Assembly: GCA_014379595.1 (NCBI GenBank)
Contig: JACMLM010000058.1
Span: 30,101-94,100 of the forward strand
Reading direction: 5' to 3'
Source of the DNA: Anaerolineales bacterium
GTDB lineage: Bacteria > Chloroflexota > Anaerolineae > Anaerolineales > Villigracilaceae
Length of the DNA stretch: 64,000 bases
This document shows positions 19,704 through 28,591 of this stretch, one piece after another; the first letter of the stretch is position 1; each line of letters opens with the position of its first letter. The notes beneath the pieces were generated by a model that worked only from the letters and a program-made list of their open reading frames with translations, did not search any database and was not told the DNA's origin. Position numbers and translations under genes: made by a program.

Positions 19704-21194
19704 TTATGGAAGCAGATCGAGAACGTTCGTTTGGAACGTAGCTTGTGCAGCTGTAAGAGCGGCAACTGGGTCAGCAGATTCATCAGTGACGATTAGGCTG
19801 ACTACATCGCCCAGTGCTGCATAGTAATCCTGGCCTGCGATCTGCGGTTCATTCTGCAGACCAATCACGGCATTATTGAACAATGCGTAGTTTTCAACCG
19901 GGAGATTAGCATACTCTGCTGTGAGGGCTGCGATCTTTTCCTGGAATGGTCCCACGTAGATCGGGTAGCTTGGCTCACCAATCACGGCGGTCGGATTGGT
20001 TAATGTAGCCTCATATTTAGCCTTAACTTCACCTTCGTCAAACTGGACGAACAAGCGATAATAGAAACCAGCTTCGATCTCATCCGCGCTAGCGGTGGCG
20101 TTGATAAAAGCCACATCACCACCACCGAGAGAGACCATTTTCCCGTCTGGCCCAGCTGGCAGCGGAGCAAAACCGAACTGGGTCATATCCACATCAGGAT
20201 AAGTCTGTTTGATCCATTCCAACTGACCACCAGCCATCAAAACCATGGCGGCCTGACCGGTGGCAAGCTGATTACCGTTTGTATCCCATTGCAGCAGTTC
20301 TTTCGGCAGAGCATCATACTTCCACTGCATGTCTTTGATGAAGTTTAGTGCAGCCAGTGTTTGAGCATTATCGAAACCAGCAGTGTACTTCCCATCAGCA
20401 TCCTTGGTAACGATAGATGCATCATCTAGGCCAAAATTGTAGCCAATGACTGTACCATGCCAGCCAGCTTGGTGAGCCTCACCTCGAATGAAGGAGAATC
20501 CGGCCACGCCAGCGTCACGATTAGTGAGTTTCTGAGCTACAGGTCCCAACTCTTCCCAAGTTGTGGGAGGAGCATCATAACCAGCATCTTCAAGCATCTT
20601 GATGTTATAGGCTAGACCCATAACATAAGCTTCAATGGGCATGCCGTAGATCTTGCCGTCTGCAGATACAAGCTCCAGAAGGCTGGAGTTATAAACTTCA
20701 TCCAGTCCCGAGGCTTCGTACAAACTGGTCAGATCGGCTGCAAGACCCTGGCTGACCATCAGGTCTCGGTCAGTTAGGTAAGCTTGGAATTGGGTCGGCA
20801 CCTGGTCAGCAGCAACAAGTGCGGGGAACGAGTCTGGGGTATAGGCGTACTCGTCACCGGTGACGGTCACGTTCGGATATTTGGCTTGGAAACGTTCAAC
20901 TGCTGCATGCCAGTCTGCCAAACCGGTAGGATTGGACTCAGCCGGGATGCCAACCACACTGATTTCAACCGGACGACCACCGGCGATTTCATCAGGAAAT
21001 ACGATGGTACCAGCCGGGACTTCCTCCACGGGAGCTTCAGTAGCAGCAGGAACATCGGTAGCAGCCGGGACATCAGTGGCAGCCGGGGCATCCGTAGCAG
21101 GTGCTTCGGTGCCAGCCGCCGGGCTGCAGGCGCTAAGAATCAGCGCGAACAACAGGATCAGATTAAGAAACAGAGCAGACGATTTAACTTTCAT
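19704..21194 (-). CDS. Extracellular solute-binding lipoprotein of the sugar ABC importer
   Basis: A 496-residue family 1 solute-binding protein. The lipoprotein signal ends at Cys23 (ALILSACSP). A linker of repeated PAATDV units follows and then the two-lobed binding domain (VEISVVGIP...YEASGLDEVYN...GQAAMVLMAGGQLEW). It captures the oligosaccharide outside the membrane and delivers it to the two permeases downstream. Its promoter shares one LacI-type operator with the divergent NB-ARC gene. Specificity for alpha-1,3 oligosaccharides is inferred from the neighbours. Confidence 0.93.
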   Translation of the reverse strand: MKVKSSALFLNLILLFALILSACSPAAGTEAPATDAPAATDVPAATDVPAATEAPVEEVPAGTIVFPDEIAGGRPVEISVVGIPAESNPTGLADWHAAVERFQAKYPNVTVTGDEYAYTPDSFPALVAADQVPTQFQAYLTDRDLMVSQGLAADLTSLYEASGLDEVYNSSLLELVSADGKIYGMPIEAYVMGLAYNIKMLEDAGYDAPPTTWEELGPVAQKLTNRDAGVAGFSFIRGEAHQAGWHGTVIGYNFGLDDASIVTKDADGKYTAGFDNAQTLAALNFIKDMQWKYDALPKELLQWDTNGNQLATGQAAMVLMAGGQLEWIKQTYPDVDMTQFGFAPLPAGPDGKMVSLGGGDVAFINATASADEIEAGFYYRLFVQFDEGEVKAKYEATLTNPTAVIGEPSYPIYVGPFQEKIAALTAEYANLPVENYALFNNAVIGLQNEPQIAGQDYYAALGDVVSLIVTDESADPVAALTAAQATFQTNVLDLLP

Positions 21195-21299
21195 GATGTT
21201 TTACTTCTCCTTTTGAATGTGTAAGACAAACGATAAACTTGGGTTTGCAGACCTTGTCTTATTGCCGAGTATATAAAAAAAGAAAACCAATGTGGTCTA

Positions 21300-21347
21300 A
21301 GTATAGTCTAAATATAGTTGAACGTTCAACCAAAAATGTGGTAAGAT
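21300..21347. promoter_or_regulatory. Divergent promoters sharing one LacI-type operator
   Basis: The perfect palindrome GTTGAACGTTCAAC lies at 21317-21330. Because it is symmetric, it supplies a TTGAAC -35 box on both strands. On plus, TTGAAC (21319-21324), 17 bp, then TAAGAT (21342-21347) before the NB-ARC gene. On minus, TTGAAC (21329-21324), 18 bp, then TATACT (21305-21300) before the solute-binding protein. A repressor bound here would block both promoters at their -35 boxes. Confidence 0.75.
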
Positions 21348-21354
21348 AGCCAAA

Positions 21355-22740
21355 ATGGAATCTCTTACCAAACGCCGTCCGCCAATAACAGCTGTCTGGG
21401 ACGAAGAGCATGTCAAAGCTCTTCTACACTTTCCGCGTTTTCCAGCGCGGCTAATTCAGCAGGAACCTTGGCAATCCTGGATCGGGCAGCGGGGCGGCTT
21501 GAAAGCGATCAATAGTTATTTGCAAGGGTATCCATTTCCACCCAGCCATCGCCGCATTTTGGATGTAGTGCTATCCAATCCAGAATCAGTTGCTGGGGTT
21601 TATGCAGACCAATTAAGCATCAGCCGTGCAACTTATTTTTATCAATTGCGTGAACTTGTCACTGCCATTGCTCAGGCTCTTAATTATTGGGAACCTCAAG
21701 CTACAGACATTCAAGAGATTGCTCCTTTCCAAACTAATTTACCCTCGCCCCTAACTAACTTGATTGGTGTAGAGGCACATGTACATACTTTGACCCGTTT
21801 AATGTCGCGCGATGATGTTCGTCTGCTGACACTTCTTGGTCCTGGTGGAATTGGAAAGACCCGCTTAAGTATTGAGATCGCACGTCGTTTGGGAGGCGGT
21901 GCTTGTTTTATTGACTTATCAAATTTGCATGATCCATCCAAGGTAATAACTGTCATAGCTCAAAATCTTGGAGCAAAAGAAGGCACAGTTTCAGGGGTGA
22001 AGTGCTTACTTCGTGCCCGTAAATTTCTACTGATTTTAGACAATTTTGAGCAAATTCTCCCTGCTAGGAGCTTAATTATTGATCTTTTAGGGGTATTACC
22101 CTTGCTTAAAGTCCTGGTTACCAGTCGATCTGCCCTACATATTTATGGCGAACATGAATTTATAGTTCCACCATTGGCAATTGCAGACATCGAATCCGTG
22201 AAGGGCCAACAGCTCTGGGCGCAGTCCCCGGCAGTAGCTTTATTTGTACAACGCGCTCAGGCTATAAATCCCAACTTTTCGCTTAATAATGAAAATGTAG
22301 AAGCCATCACCGAATTATGTCAACGTATGGAAGGACATCCGCTGGCAATCGAGCTGGCTGCCTTCCAGATAAAATATTTCTCGCCTCACGCCATGCTTGG
22401 TTTATCTGACAACCGCCTGGATTTCCTCAGCCAGGATACACAGCGGATGCCGCTTCACCAACAAACCATGCGTGCCATGCTAAATTGGAGTTTTGATCTT
22501 CTCTCTCTTGAGCAGCAAACGCTTTTATGTAAGCTGTCAGCTTTTTCAGGTTGTTTCACTATTTCTGAAGCAAAAGCTGTTTGCTCAGCCGAAAATATTC
22601 GGGCAGGTTTAATATCTCTGGTAGATCAATCCTTGCTTGAGCAGCATCCATCTCAGGGCGAAGAGCCGCGCTTCCAACTGCCTGGCATCATTCGCGAATA
22701 TGCTCATGAAAGACTGATGGAAATGGATAGAATCACATGA
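21355..22740 (+). CDS. NB-ARC/AAA-type ATPase, putative regulator
   Basis: A 461-residue protein. Residues ~60-115 look like a winged-helix segment (PSHRRILDVVLSNPE...LSISRATYFYQLRELV). An NB-ARC-like P-loop ATPase follows, with Walker A LLGPGGIGKTRLS (near 160), a Walker B-like FLLILDNFEQI and the GLPL-equivalent GHPLAIELAA. Such STAND-type proteins usually end in long TPR or WD40 repeats that sense a signal, and this one stops without them. The ATG is about 7 bp after the -10 box, suggesting a leaderless mRNA. Its placement between transporter and lacI under the shared operator suggests a regulator of the sugar locus, but no target site can be assigned. Confidence 0.7.
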   Translation: MESLTKRRPPITAVWDEEHVKALLHFPRFPARLIQQEPWQSWIGQRGGLKAINSYLQGYPFPPSHRRILDVVLSNPESVAGVYADQLSISRATYFYQLRELVTAIAQALNYWEPQATDIQEIAPFQTNLPSPLTNLIGVEAHVHTLTRLMSRDDVRLLTLLGPGGIGKTRLSIEIARRLGGGACFIDLSNLHDPSKVITVIAQNLGAKEGTVSGVKCLLRARKFLLILDNFEQILPARSLIIDLLGVLPLLKVLVTSRSALHIYGEHEFIVPPLAIADIESVKGQQLWAQSPAVALFVQRAQAINPNFSLNNENVEAITELCQRMEGHPLAIELAAFQIKYFSPHAMLGLSDNRLDFLSQDTQRMPLHQQTMRAMLNWSFDLLSLEQQTLLCKLSAFSGCFTISEAKAVCSAENIRAGLISLVDQSLLEQHPSQGEEPRFQLPGIIREYAHERLMEMDRIT

Positions 22741-22810
22741 TGATTTTGGATCAAGCTTCTGTTGAAACATATTATTAGGTTGAGGAAAAGTGGCAATTGC
22801 AACCTGCTTC

Positions 22811-22857
22811 TTGACAAAAAACCTTTTTTCTCCGATAATGCAGTTGAACGTTCAACT
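22811..22857 (+). promoter_or_regulatory. lacI promoter and operator
   Basis: A near-consensus promoter, TTGACA (22811-22816), 17 bp, GATAAT (22834-22839), is followed directly by the palindrome AGTTGAACGTTCAACT (22842-22857). The operator covers the expected start site, as for an autorepressed lacI gene. Confidence 0.85.
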
Positions 22858-22868
22858 AAGGACACCTT

Positions 22869-23873
22869 ATGAGCATTACTGTTATTCATGTTGCCAAAGA
22901 AGCCGGAGTTTCCCGCACTACTGTTTCAAATGTATTCAGTGGAAAAGGGAAATACTCCGACGAAACGCGTGACGCAGTTTTAACTGCAGCTAAAAAACTT
23001 GGCTATAAGCCTAATCTGGCAGCACGTTCATTAATCACCAATCAATCGAGATTGATCGGTTTGATACTGCCTTCCTATGTTGACACCAATACACTTACCA
23101 ACAGCCCGTTTTACAATATCATTATGGACAGTGTTTACTCTGTCCTGCGCGACGAAGCTTATTATGACCTGATCATTTTTTCGGTTCCTTATAAGGAAAA
23201 ACTTCTGCAGGTGAGCGGTTGGATCGATGCCCGCAATGTAGATGGCATCCTGGCAATCGGTGAATATGACCAAAATTTCCTGAAAGATTTAAATTCTAAA
23301 GACATCCCAGTTGTTTTAATTGATAACTATTCACGCGGAAACTACGCAAATTTCTCTTATGTCAACTCAGATGACGAGACTGGGGGGTATTTAGGCACTC
23401 AGTATCTGATCAATAAAGGCTATAAAAAAATTGCCTTATGTGGTGTAGAGCTGACGGGTCCATTGATGCAAAAACGGTATGAAGGTTATAAACGTGCACT
23501 GAAAGAAGCAGGTTATAAGGAATATGTTTTTGATAAAAGTGATACGCCATTTGAAGCCGGGATGCAATTTTCTGATTTACTAACGGCACAACAAATTGAT
23601 GCTGCCTTTTGCACTGAGGATATGGTGGCGGTTGGCGTGCTTCATGGAATGCTCAGGAAAAACGTGCGCATCGGGCGGGACTTTGGATTGGTCGGCTTCG
23701 ATAACATTTACATTGGACAACAGGTTTTCCCCGAATTGACATCGATTGATCAAACTATCTTCGAAAAAGGTGAGACTGCAACGAAGACCCTTCTGAAAAT
23801 ACTGCAGAAGAAAACTTCACTTGGCAGCCGCTTGATTCTGCCAGTGAGCCTGGTTGCAAGAGAGAGTGCATAG
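22869..23873 (+). CDS. LacI family transcriptional repressor
   Basis: A 334-residue LacI/GalR protein. The N-terminal helix-turn-helix is typical (VIHVAKEAGVSRTTVSNVFS), with a hinge helix near residues 45-60 (KPNLAARSLIT) and a periplasmic-binding-protein-like effector domain (VGFDNIYIGQQVFPELTSI). It probably binds the GTTGAACGTTCAAC palindromes at 21317, 22843 and 23895, repressing importer/glucanase, itself and the phosphorylase operon until a sugar ligand is present. The ligand is inferred to be a nigero-oligosaccharide or a derived sugar. Confidence 0.93.
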   Translation: MSITVIHVAKEAGVSRTTVSNVFSGKGKYSDETRDAVLTAAKKLGYKPNLAARSLITNQSRLIGLILPSYVDTNTLTNSPFYNIIMDSVYSVLRDEAYYDLIIFSVPYKEKLLQVSGWIDARNVDGILAIGEYDQNFLKDLNSKDIPVVLIDNYSRGNYANFSYVNSDDETGGYLGTQYLINKGYKKIALCGVELTGPLMQKRYEGYKRALKEAGYKEYVFDKSDTPFEAGMQFSDLLTAQQIDAAFCTEDMVAVGVLHGMLRKNVRIGRDFGLVGFDNIYIGQQVFPELTSIDQTIFEKGETATKTLLKILQKKTSLGSRLILPVSLVARESA

Positions 23874-23885
23874 CTCTCTTTTTTT
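23858..23885 (+). terminator. Terminator at the end of lacI
   Basis: A 7-bp stem AAGAGAG / CTCTCTT (23858-23864 with 23874-23880) continues into a T-run to 23885. The lacI stop lies in the loop. It separates lacI from the phosphorylase operon, which has its own promoter. Confidence 0.7.
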
Positions 23886-23894
23886 AGTTATTTG

Positions 23895-23924
23895 GTTGAA
23901 CGTTCAACAAAAATTACATAATAT
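23895..23924 (+). promoter_or_regulatory. LacI-type operator and promoter of the GH65 operon
   Basis: GTTGAACGTTCAAC at 23895-23908 contains TTGAAC (23896-23901). Seventeen bases later is TAATAT (23919-23924). The operator overlaps the -35 box, the same design as the 21317 site, which predicts direct repression. Confidence 0.8.
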
Positions 23925-23982
23925 TCCCAATTTCCAACGTATTTTGGAATATAGGGCATGCATTTTTTAGGAGTCATTATCG

Positions 23983-26217
23983 ATGGCAAAGACGGCTGAT
24001 AAATATTTATGCGTGGATCCATGGAAAATTATTGAAGATGGATTTCACCCGCAGAGAAGCCAGGTATCTGAATCATTATTTTCATTAGCGAACGAGCATC
24101 AGGGTGTGCGCGGATATTTTGACGAGGGCTATTCTGGGGAAAGTTTGACGGGTGTATATCTCAATGGCATCTATGAGGAACGCTTTACTGAAGGCATGTC
24201 ATATAAAGGTATTTCCAATCGTCTGGCGTTTATGGTCAACACAGTTGACTGGTTATACACACGCATTGAAGTAGATGAGGAAATACTTGACCTGGCAAAA
24301 AGCAAATTCTCCAATTTTCGGCGGGAATTGGATTTTCGCACAGGGGAGTTGCAACGTGAATTTGTTTGGGAAACAGCTTCTGGAAAGAAAATTCAGCTTA
24401 TCTTTTTGCGGCTGCTCAGCATGGAAACGAAAGAGCTGGCGTGTCAGCAAATTCGTGTTACGCCGTTAAATTTTTCAGGCAAAGTTACATTAACAATGGG
24501 CATAGACTTTTCCATTCAACATCGCATGTTTGCAGAGAATTTTTGGGATTGTCCGCGCACAGCTGATCGGGCAATTCTTGGCGTTAGCAAGAATATTGGG
24601 CATCGTCTATTTGTAGGTATGAAAATATATAGTGAAACGGAACAAATTTCCATTGAAGCGGATAAGTTTGTGGGGGTTCGTTTAGATGTAGATACTGTCG
24701 AAGATCAAGAAACAGTTATCGGGAAGTGTGTGGCGCTGCACACAGATCGGAATCCTGCTCAAGCGTTGGATGATGCTTGGGAGAGAGGTATGTCTCAGTT
24801 ACAGGCGTCCCCAAAAAAATATGAGGATGTATTAAAAGAGAATCAGGTTTATTGGGGGAACTTTTGGGCGAAATCAGATATCAAGATTGATGGTGATGCC
24901 GATACTCAACAGGGAATTCGATTTTGTATTTTCCAAATGCAGCAGACATATCGGGGCGTAATTGACGGCGCGAACATCGGTGCGAAAGGGTTGACGGGTG
25001 AAGCTTATAACGGTAACGCGTTTTGGGATACCGAGACGTATTGTTTGCCATTTTATTTATTTAGTAATCCGACAGCTGCCAAGGCATTGATTGATTATCG
25101 TTATAAGACTTTACCGCAGGCAATGGAGCGCGCAAAGGATTTGGATTGCGACGGCGCATGTTATCCCGTGGCGACGATTGATGGCACGGAGAGTTGTACA
25201 CTTTGGCAGCATGCCAGTTTGCAATTCCAACCAACGACAGCTGTGGCGTATGCAGTCTGGCATTATGCAAATGTGACAGGGGATAAAGCATTCCTGCAAT
25301 TAGAAGGTGCAGAGTTATTGATTCAAATTTGCCGTTTCCTTGCCAGCCGTGGACAGTGGTCACCGAATGGCAAGTTTGGTTATTACGCAGTGATGGGCCC
25401 TGACGAATTTCAAATGATGGTTAACAACAATGCATACACCAATTACATGGCGAAGCGGACATTTGAATTTGCTTTGAATGTTTTAGATGAAATGAATTTA
25501 TCAACACGGGATTGTTCACCTGCAGAATTGGATTCGTGGCGACGCATGTCAACAGAGATGATCATCCCCTATGATTCAAAAACAAAGCTTTATGAACAAC
25601 ATACAGGCTTCTTCGATCTTCCACACGTTGATGTGGATGCTATTCCTGTAGAAGATTTCCCGCTTTATCACCATTGGTCATACGACCGCATTTATCGCAA
25701 TGACATGATCAAGCAGCCTGATGTATTGATGTTTATGTTTTTGTATAACCAATCATTTTCTTTGGAAGAGAAACAGGCAAATTACGATTACTACGAGCCT
25801 CGCTGTATTCATGAGTCATCGCTTTCACCGTCTGTTCATTCAATACTGGCTTCAGAATTGGGTCGCCATCAGGAAGCATTCGATTTTTTCCGTTTTGCAA
25901 CACGTATTGACTTGGACAACTACAACCGTAATACAGGTGAAGGAATACATACTACATCTATTGCTGCGGCTTGGATGAATATAGTTTACGGCTTCGGCGG
26001 GATGCGCTCGGATGGCAATGTCTTATCTTTCAAGCCATCGATTCCATCACATTGGAACGGATACAGTTTCCAGGTCACGTATCAAGGCTCTGTCTTGCGT
26101 CTGGAAGTTGAACAAAGCAGGGCTACTATCCGCGTGACAGATGGGGAGCCCGTCAGTGTGAAATTCTGTGGGCAGTTGATGAACGTAAATCGAGATAGTG
26201 TCAGCATCGAAATGTAA
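23983..26217 (+). CDS. GH65 glycoside phosphorylase, first copy
   Basis: A 744-residue cytosolic family 65 enzyme, predicted to split an alpha-glucoside with phosphate, with inversion, to beta-glucose 1-phosphate. It has the beta-sandwich N-terminus and the (alpha/alpha)6 barrel. Glu475 in MGPDEFQ is the expected general acid, and a phosphate-site motif is present (YEPRCIHESSLSP). The acceptor-side region (GACYPVATIDGTESCTLWQHA) departs from the classical YPWES-G-E pattern, so its substrate differs from standard maltose phosphorylase. GH65 includes nigerose and 1,3-alpha-oligoglucan phosphorylases, which would fit the locus. The ATG at 23983 has a TAGGAG site. It is the first gene of the operon. 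Confidence 0.9.
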   Translation: MAKTADKYLCVDPWKIIEDGFHPQRSQVSESLFSLANEHQGVRGYFDEGYSGESLTGVYLNGIYEERFTEGMSYKGISNRLAFMVNTVDWLYTRIEVDEEILDLAKSKFSNFRRELDFRTGELQREFVWETASGKKIQLIFLRLLSMETKELACQQIRVTPLNFSGKVTLTMGIDFSIQHRMFAENFWDCPRTADRAILGVSKNIGHRLFVGMKIYSETEQISIEADKFVGVRLDVDTVEDQETVIGKCVALHTDRNPAQALDDAWERGMSQLQASPKKYEDVLKENQVYWGNFWAKSDIKIDGDADTQQGIRFCIFQMQQTYRGVIDGANIGAKGLTGEAYNGNAFWDTETYCLPFYLFSNPTAAKALIDYRYKTLPQAMERAKDLDCDGACYPVATIDGTESCTLWQHASLQFQPTTAVAYAVWHYANVTGDKAFLQLEGAELLIQICRFLASRGQWSPNGKFGYYAVMGPDEFQMMVNNNAYTNYMAKRTFEFALNVLDEMNLSTRDCSPAELDSWRRMSTEMIIPYDSKTKLYEQHTGFFDLPHVDVDAIPVEDFPLYHHWSYDRIYRNDMIKQPDVLMFMFLYNQSFSLEEKQANYDYYEPRCIHESSLSPSVHSILASELGRHQEAFDFFRFATRIDLDNYNRNTGEGIHTTSIAAAWMNIVYGFGGMRSDGNVLSFKPSIPSHWNGYSFQVTYQGSVLRLEVEQSRATIRVTDGEPVSVKFCGQLMNVNRDSVSIEM

Positions 26218-26305
26218 GAACTCTTATAACAAAGCACACGAAGATCAAAAAGGAAAAACTTTTGGTGTTTTCGTGATGAAAAGAATCGCGGATCAAGGAC
26301 TTCAT

Positions 26306-28567
26306 ATGGACTGGAACATCACGGAAACAAATCAACTTACTCCTCAAGATATTGACCGCCAGGGGAACAAACTGCTGATCGGCAATGGCTACATTGGTTA
26401 CCGCGGCACGCTGGAAGAATTTAACAAAGAACAAAAGACCGCCACTATTGTCTCAGGTTTATATGACAAGGTCGGCAATCAATGGCGTGAACCTGTCAAT
26501 TTGCCGAATGGATGCTTTGTACAGATTATCTACAAAGGCGAATCGTTACATGCTCTCACTAGTAAAGTCATTTCTCATGCCCAAAGCGTGGATATGCAAT
26601 CTGCTGTCCACATGCGTGAGACTTTATTTGAGACTTCCGATGGTAACTGCATCACCATCCGCTCACGGCGTTTTGCAAGTTTAGCTCGGCATCATTTACT
26701 TTGCATGGAATATTCCATCAGTGTTGATCATGAATGTGAAGTAGATATTCACACAGGTATTGATGGCGACGTATGGGATATCAATGGTCCCCACTTTGTC
26801 GAAATGGAAACATATGAAAGGGATAATGTCATTTCAGTAAGCGCTATTACACATGAAAATGCAGTTCGAGTCGTAGTTTCTGAAGCTGTATTATTTCCTG
26901 TTGAAAATGAAACAAGGACTACATCCTTTCGTGATTTTGATAAGGTTCCTATTCAAAGTACTCTTACTTTTTATAAATTTATTTCGCACGTCACTGGAAT
27001 TGACTCAACTGATCCAGTGAAAGCTAGCCGCGAACTTTGCAAAGAATCTGCCTTACTTGGTTTTGACTCTTTGCTCGCCGAACATACTGCGCTTTGGTCA
27101 CAGCGCTGGGAAGCTTGTGACATACAAATCACAGGAGATGAAGAAGCACAGCAGGCTTTGCGCTTTAGTATGTATCACTTGCTTTCTATCGTTCCTGCAC
27201 ATACGGAGCGCGCTTCAATTCCTGCACGCGGTATGTCAGGTCAAATGTACAAGGGCGCTATCTTTTGGGATACTGAAATTTTCATGCTCCCATTTTTCAC
27301 ACATGCTTTTCCATCATTAGCGCGCAATCTTTTACTTTATCGTTATCACACGCTTGATGGTGCGCGTCGTAAGGCACATGAATACGGTTTTCGTGGCGCG
27401 TTCTATGCTTGGGAGAGTCAGGATACGGGCGATGATGCCTGTACATTGTTCAACGTCACAGATGTTTTTACCAATCGTCCCATGCGTACATATTTCCGCG
27501 ATAAGCAGGTCCACATCAGTGCAGATGTCGTCTATGCCTTCTGGCAATATTTTTCGTTGACGGGCGACGCATCTATATGGCGCGATGGTGGTACAGAAGT
27601 TGTCTTTGAATGCGCGCGCTTCTTTTTGTCCTATATTTATTACAACCCCGATAAACATCGTTATGAAATTCTCGATGTCACAGGTCCGGACGAATATCAT
27701 GAGCGCGTTCACAACAATGCTTATACAAATCGCATGGCTGCAAATACATTGGAAGTTTGCCGAAAAGTCGTGACCTATCTTCAACAAAATTCTCCAGAAT
27801 TTTTTGAGGAATTGATAACGACTCTAGACTTCGAGTCGGACCTGGCATTTATCAATGATGTTGTCTCGAATCTTTATCTGCCCGATTCAAACCCGACCGA
27901 TGGCCTGATCCCCCAATTTGATGATTATTTCACGCTGGAAAATCTCCCCCTAAAAAGCCTGGTTGAGCGCAAGTTGCATCCGCATGAATATTTTGGCGGC
28001 GGAAGTGGACTCGCCACTACAACACAAATCATCAAACAGGCTGATGTGGTGCTAATGCTTTATCTCTTTGGCGAACAACATTCGCTGGAGACAAAATCCG
28101 TCAATTGGGAATATTATGAACCTCGTACGGAGCATGGCTCAAGTTTGAGCGCCTGCTCTTATTCGCTCATTGCAGCCCAAATCGGCAAAGTGGACTGGGC
28201 TTACAAGTACTTCATGAAAACCGCCACGATAGATCTATCTGGAAAAGGAAAACAATATGTAGGAACTCTCTATATTGGGGGGACACACCCTGCAGGTAAT
28301 GGTGGCGCTTGGATGTCTGCAGTCTTTGGTTTGTGTGGCATCCGCTGCATCAATGACACCATCTCGATCAACCCTCATCTCCCTGCACACTGGGAGCAAG
28401 TCTCTATCCCTTTCATGCTGCATGGGCAGAAATTAAAAATCACATTAACTCATGAAATTATCAGCGTCAAGCCGCTGAGTCCGTTGGAAATTCCACTCAC
28501 TATTTCTGTAGGCGAGTCAATTTATCCACTGCATGCTACGGGCGAGATAAAAATTCAAATTAATTGA
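26306..28567 (+). CDS. GH65 glycoside phosphorylase, second copy
   Basis: A 753-residue GH65 enzyme 88 bp after the first copy. I place the start at the ATG at 26306 (MDWNITETN, with AAGGAC just upstream), matching the family N-terminus; in-frame starts at 26198 and 26276 lack a suitable ribosome site. Glu463 in TGPDEYHE is the general acid, followed by the conserved RVHNNAYTN, and the phosphate site is YEPRTEHGSSLSA. Unlike the first copy it keeps the classical acceptor region (FYAWESQDTGDDACTLFNVTD). Two different GH65 enzymes suggest division by chain length or linkage, for example disaccharide versus longer oligosaccharide. Confidence 0.92.
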   Translation: MDWNITETNQLTPQDIDRQGNKLLIGNGYIGYRGTLEEFNKEQKTATIVSGLYDKVGNQWREPVNLPNGCFVQIIYKGESLHALTSKVISHAQSVDMQSAVHMRETLFETSDGNCITIRSRRFASLARHHLLCMEYSISVDHECEVDIHTGIDGDVWDINGPHFVEMETYERDNVISVSAITHENAVRVVVSEAVLFPVENETRTTSFRDFDKVPIQSTLTFYKFISHVTGIDSTDPVKASRELCKESALLGFDSLLAEHTALWSQRWEACDIQITGDEEAQQALRFSMYHLLSIVPAHTERASIPARGMSGQMYKGAIFWDTEIFMLPFFTHAFPSLARNLLLYRYHTLDGARRKAHEYGFRGAFYAWESQDTGDDACTLFNVTDVFTNRPMRTYFRDKQVHISADVVYAFWQYFSLTGDASIWRDGGTEVVFECARFFLSYIYYNPDKHRYEILDVTGPDEYHERVHNNAYTNRMAANTLEVCRKVVTYLQQNSPEFFEELITTLDFESDLAFINDVVSNLYLPDSNPTDGLIPQFDDYFTLENLPLKSLVERKLHPHEYFGGGSGLATTTQIIKQADVVLMLYLFGEQHSLETKSVNWEYYEPRTEHGSSLSACSYSLIAAQIGKVDWAYKYFMKTATIDLSGKGKQYVGTLYIGGTHPAGNGGAWMSAVFGLCGIRCINDTISINPHLPAHWEQVSIPFMLHGQKLKITLTHEIISVKPLSPLEIPLTISVGESIYPLHATGEIKIQIN

Positions 28568-28591
28568 TCTAAAACATTTAAAGGAATTTTT

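Noticed and set aside
21010-21130. Short tandem DNA repeats in the sugar-binding protein gene
   Set aside because: They encode PAATDV linker units after the lipid anchor, the same style as the pot binding-protein linker; not a minisatellite or CRISPR.
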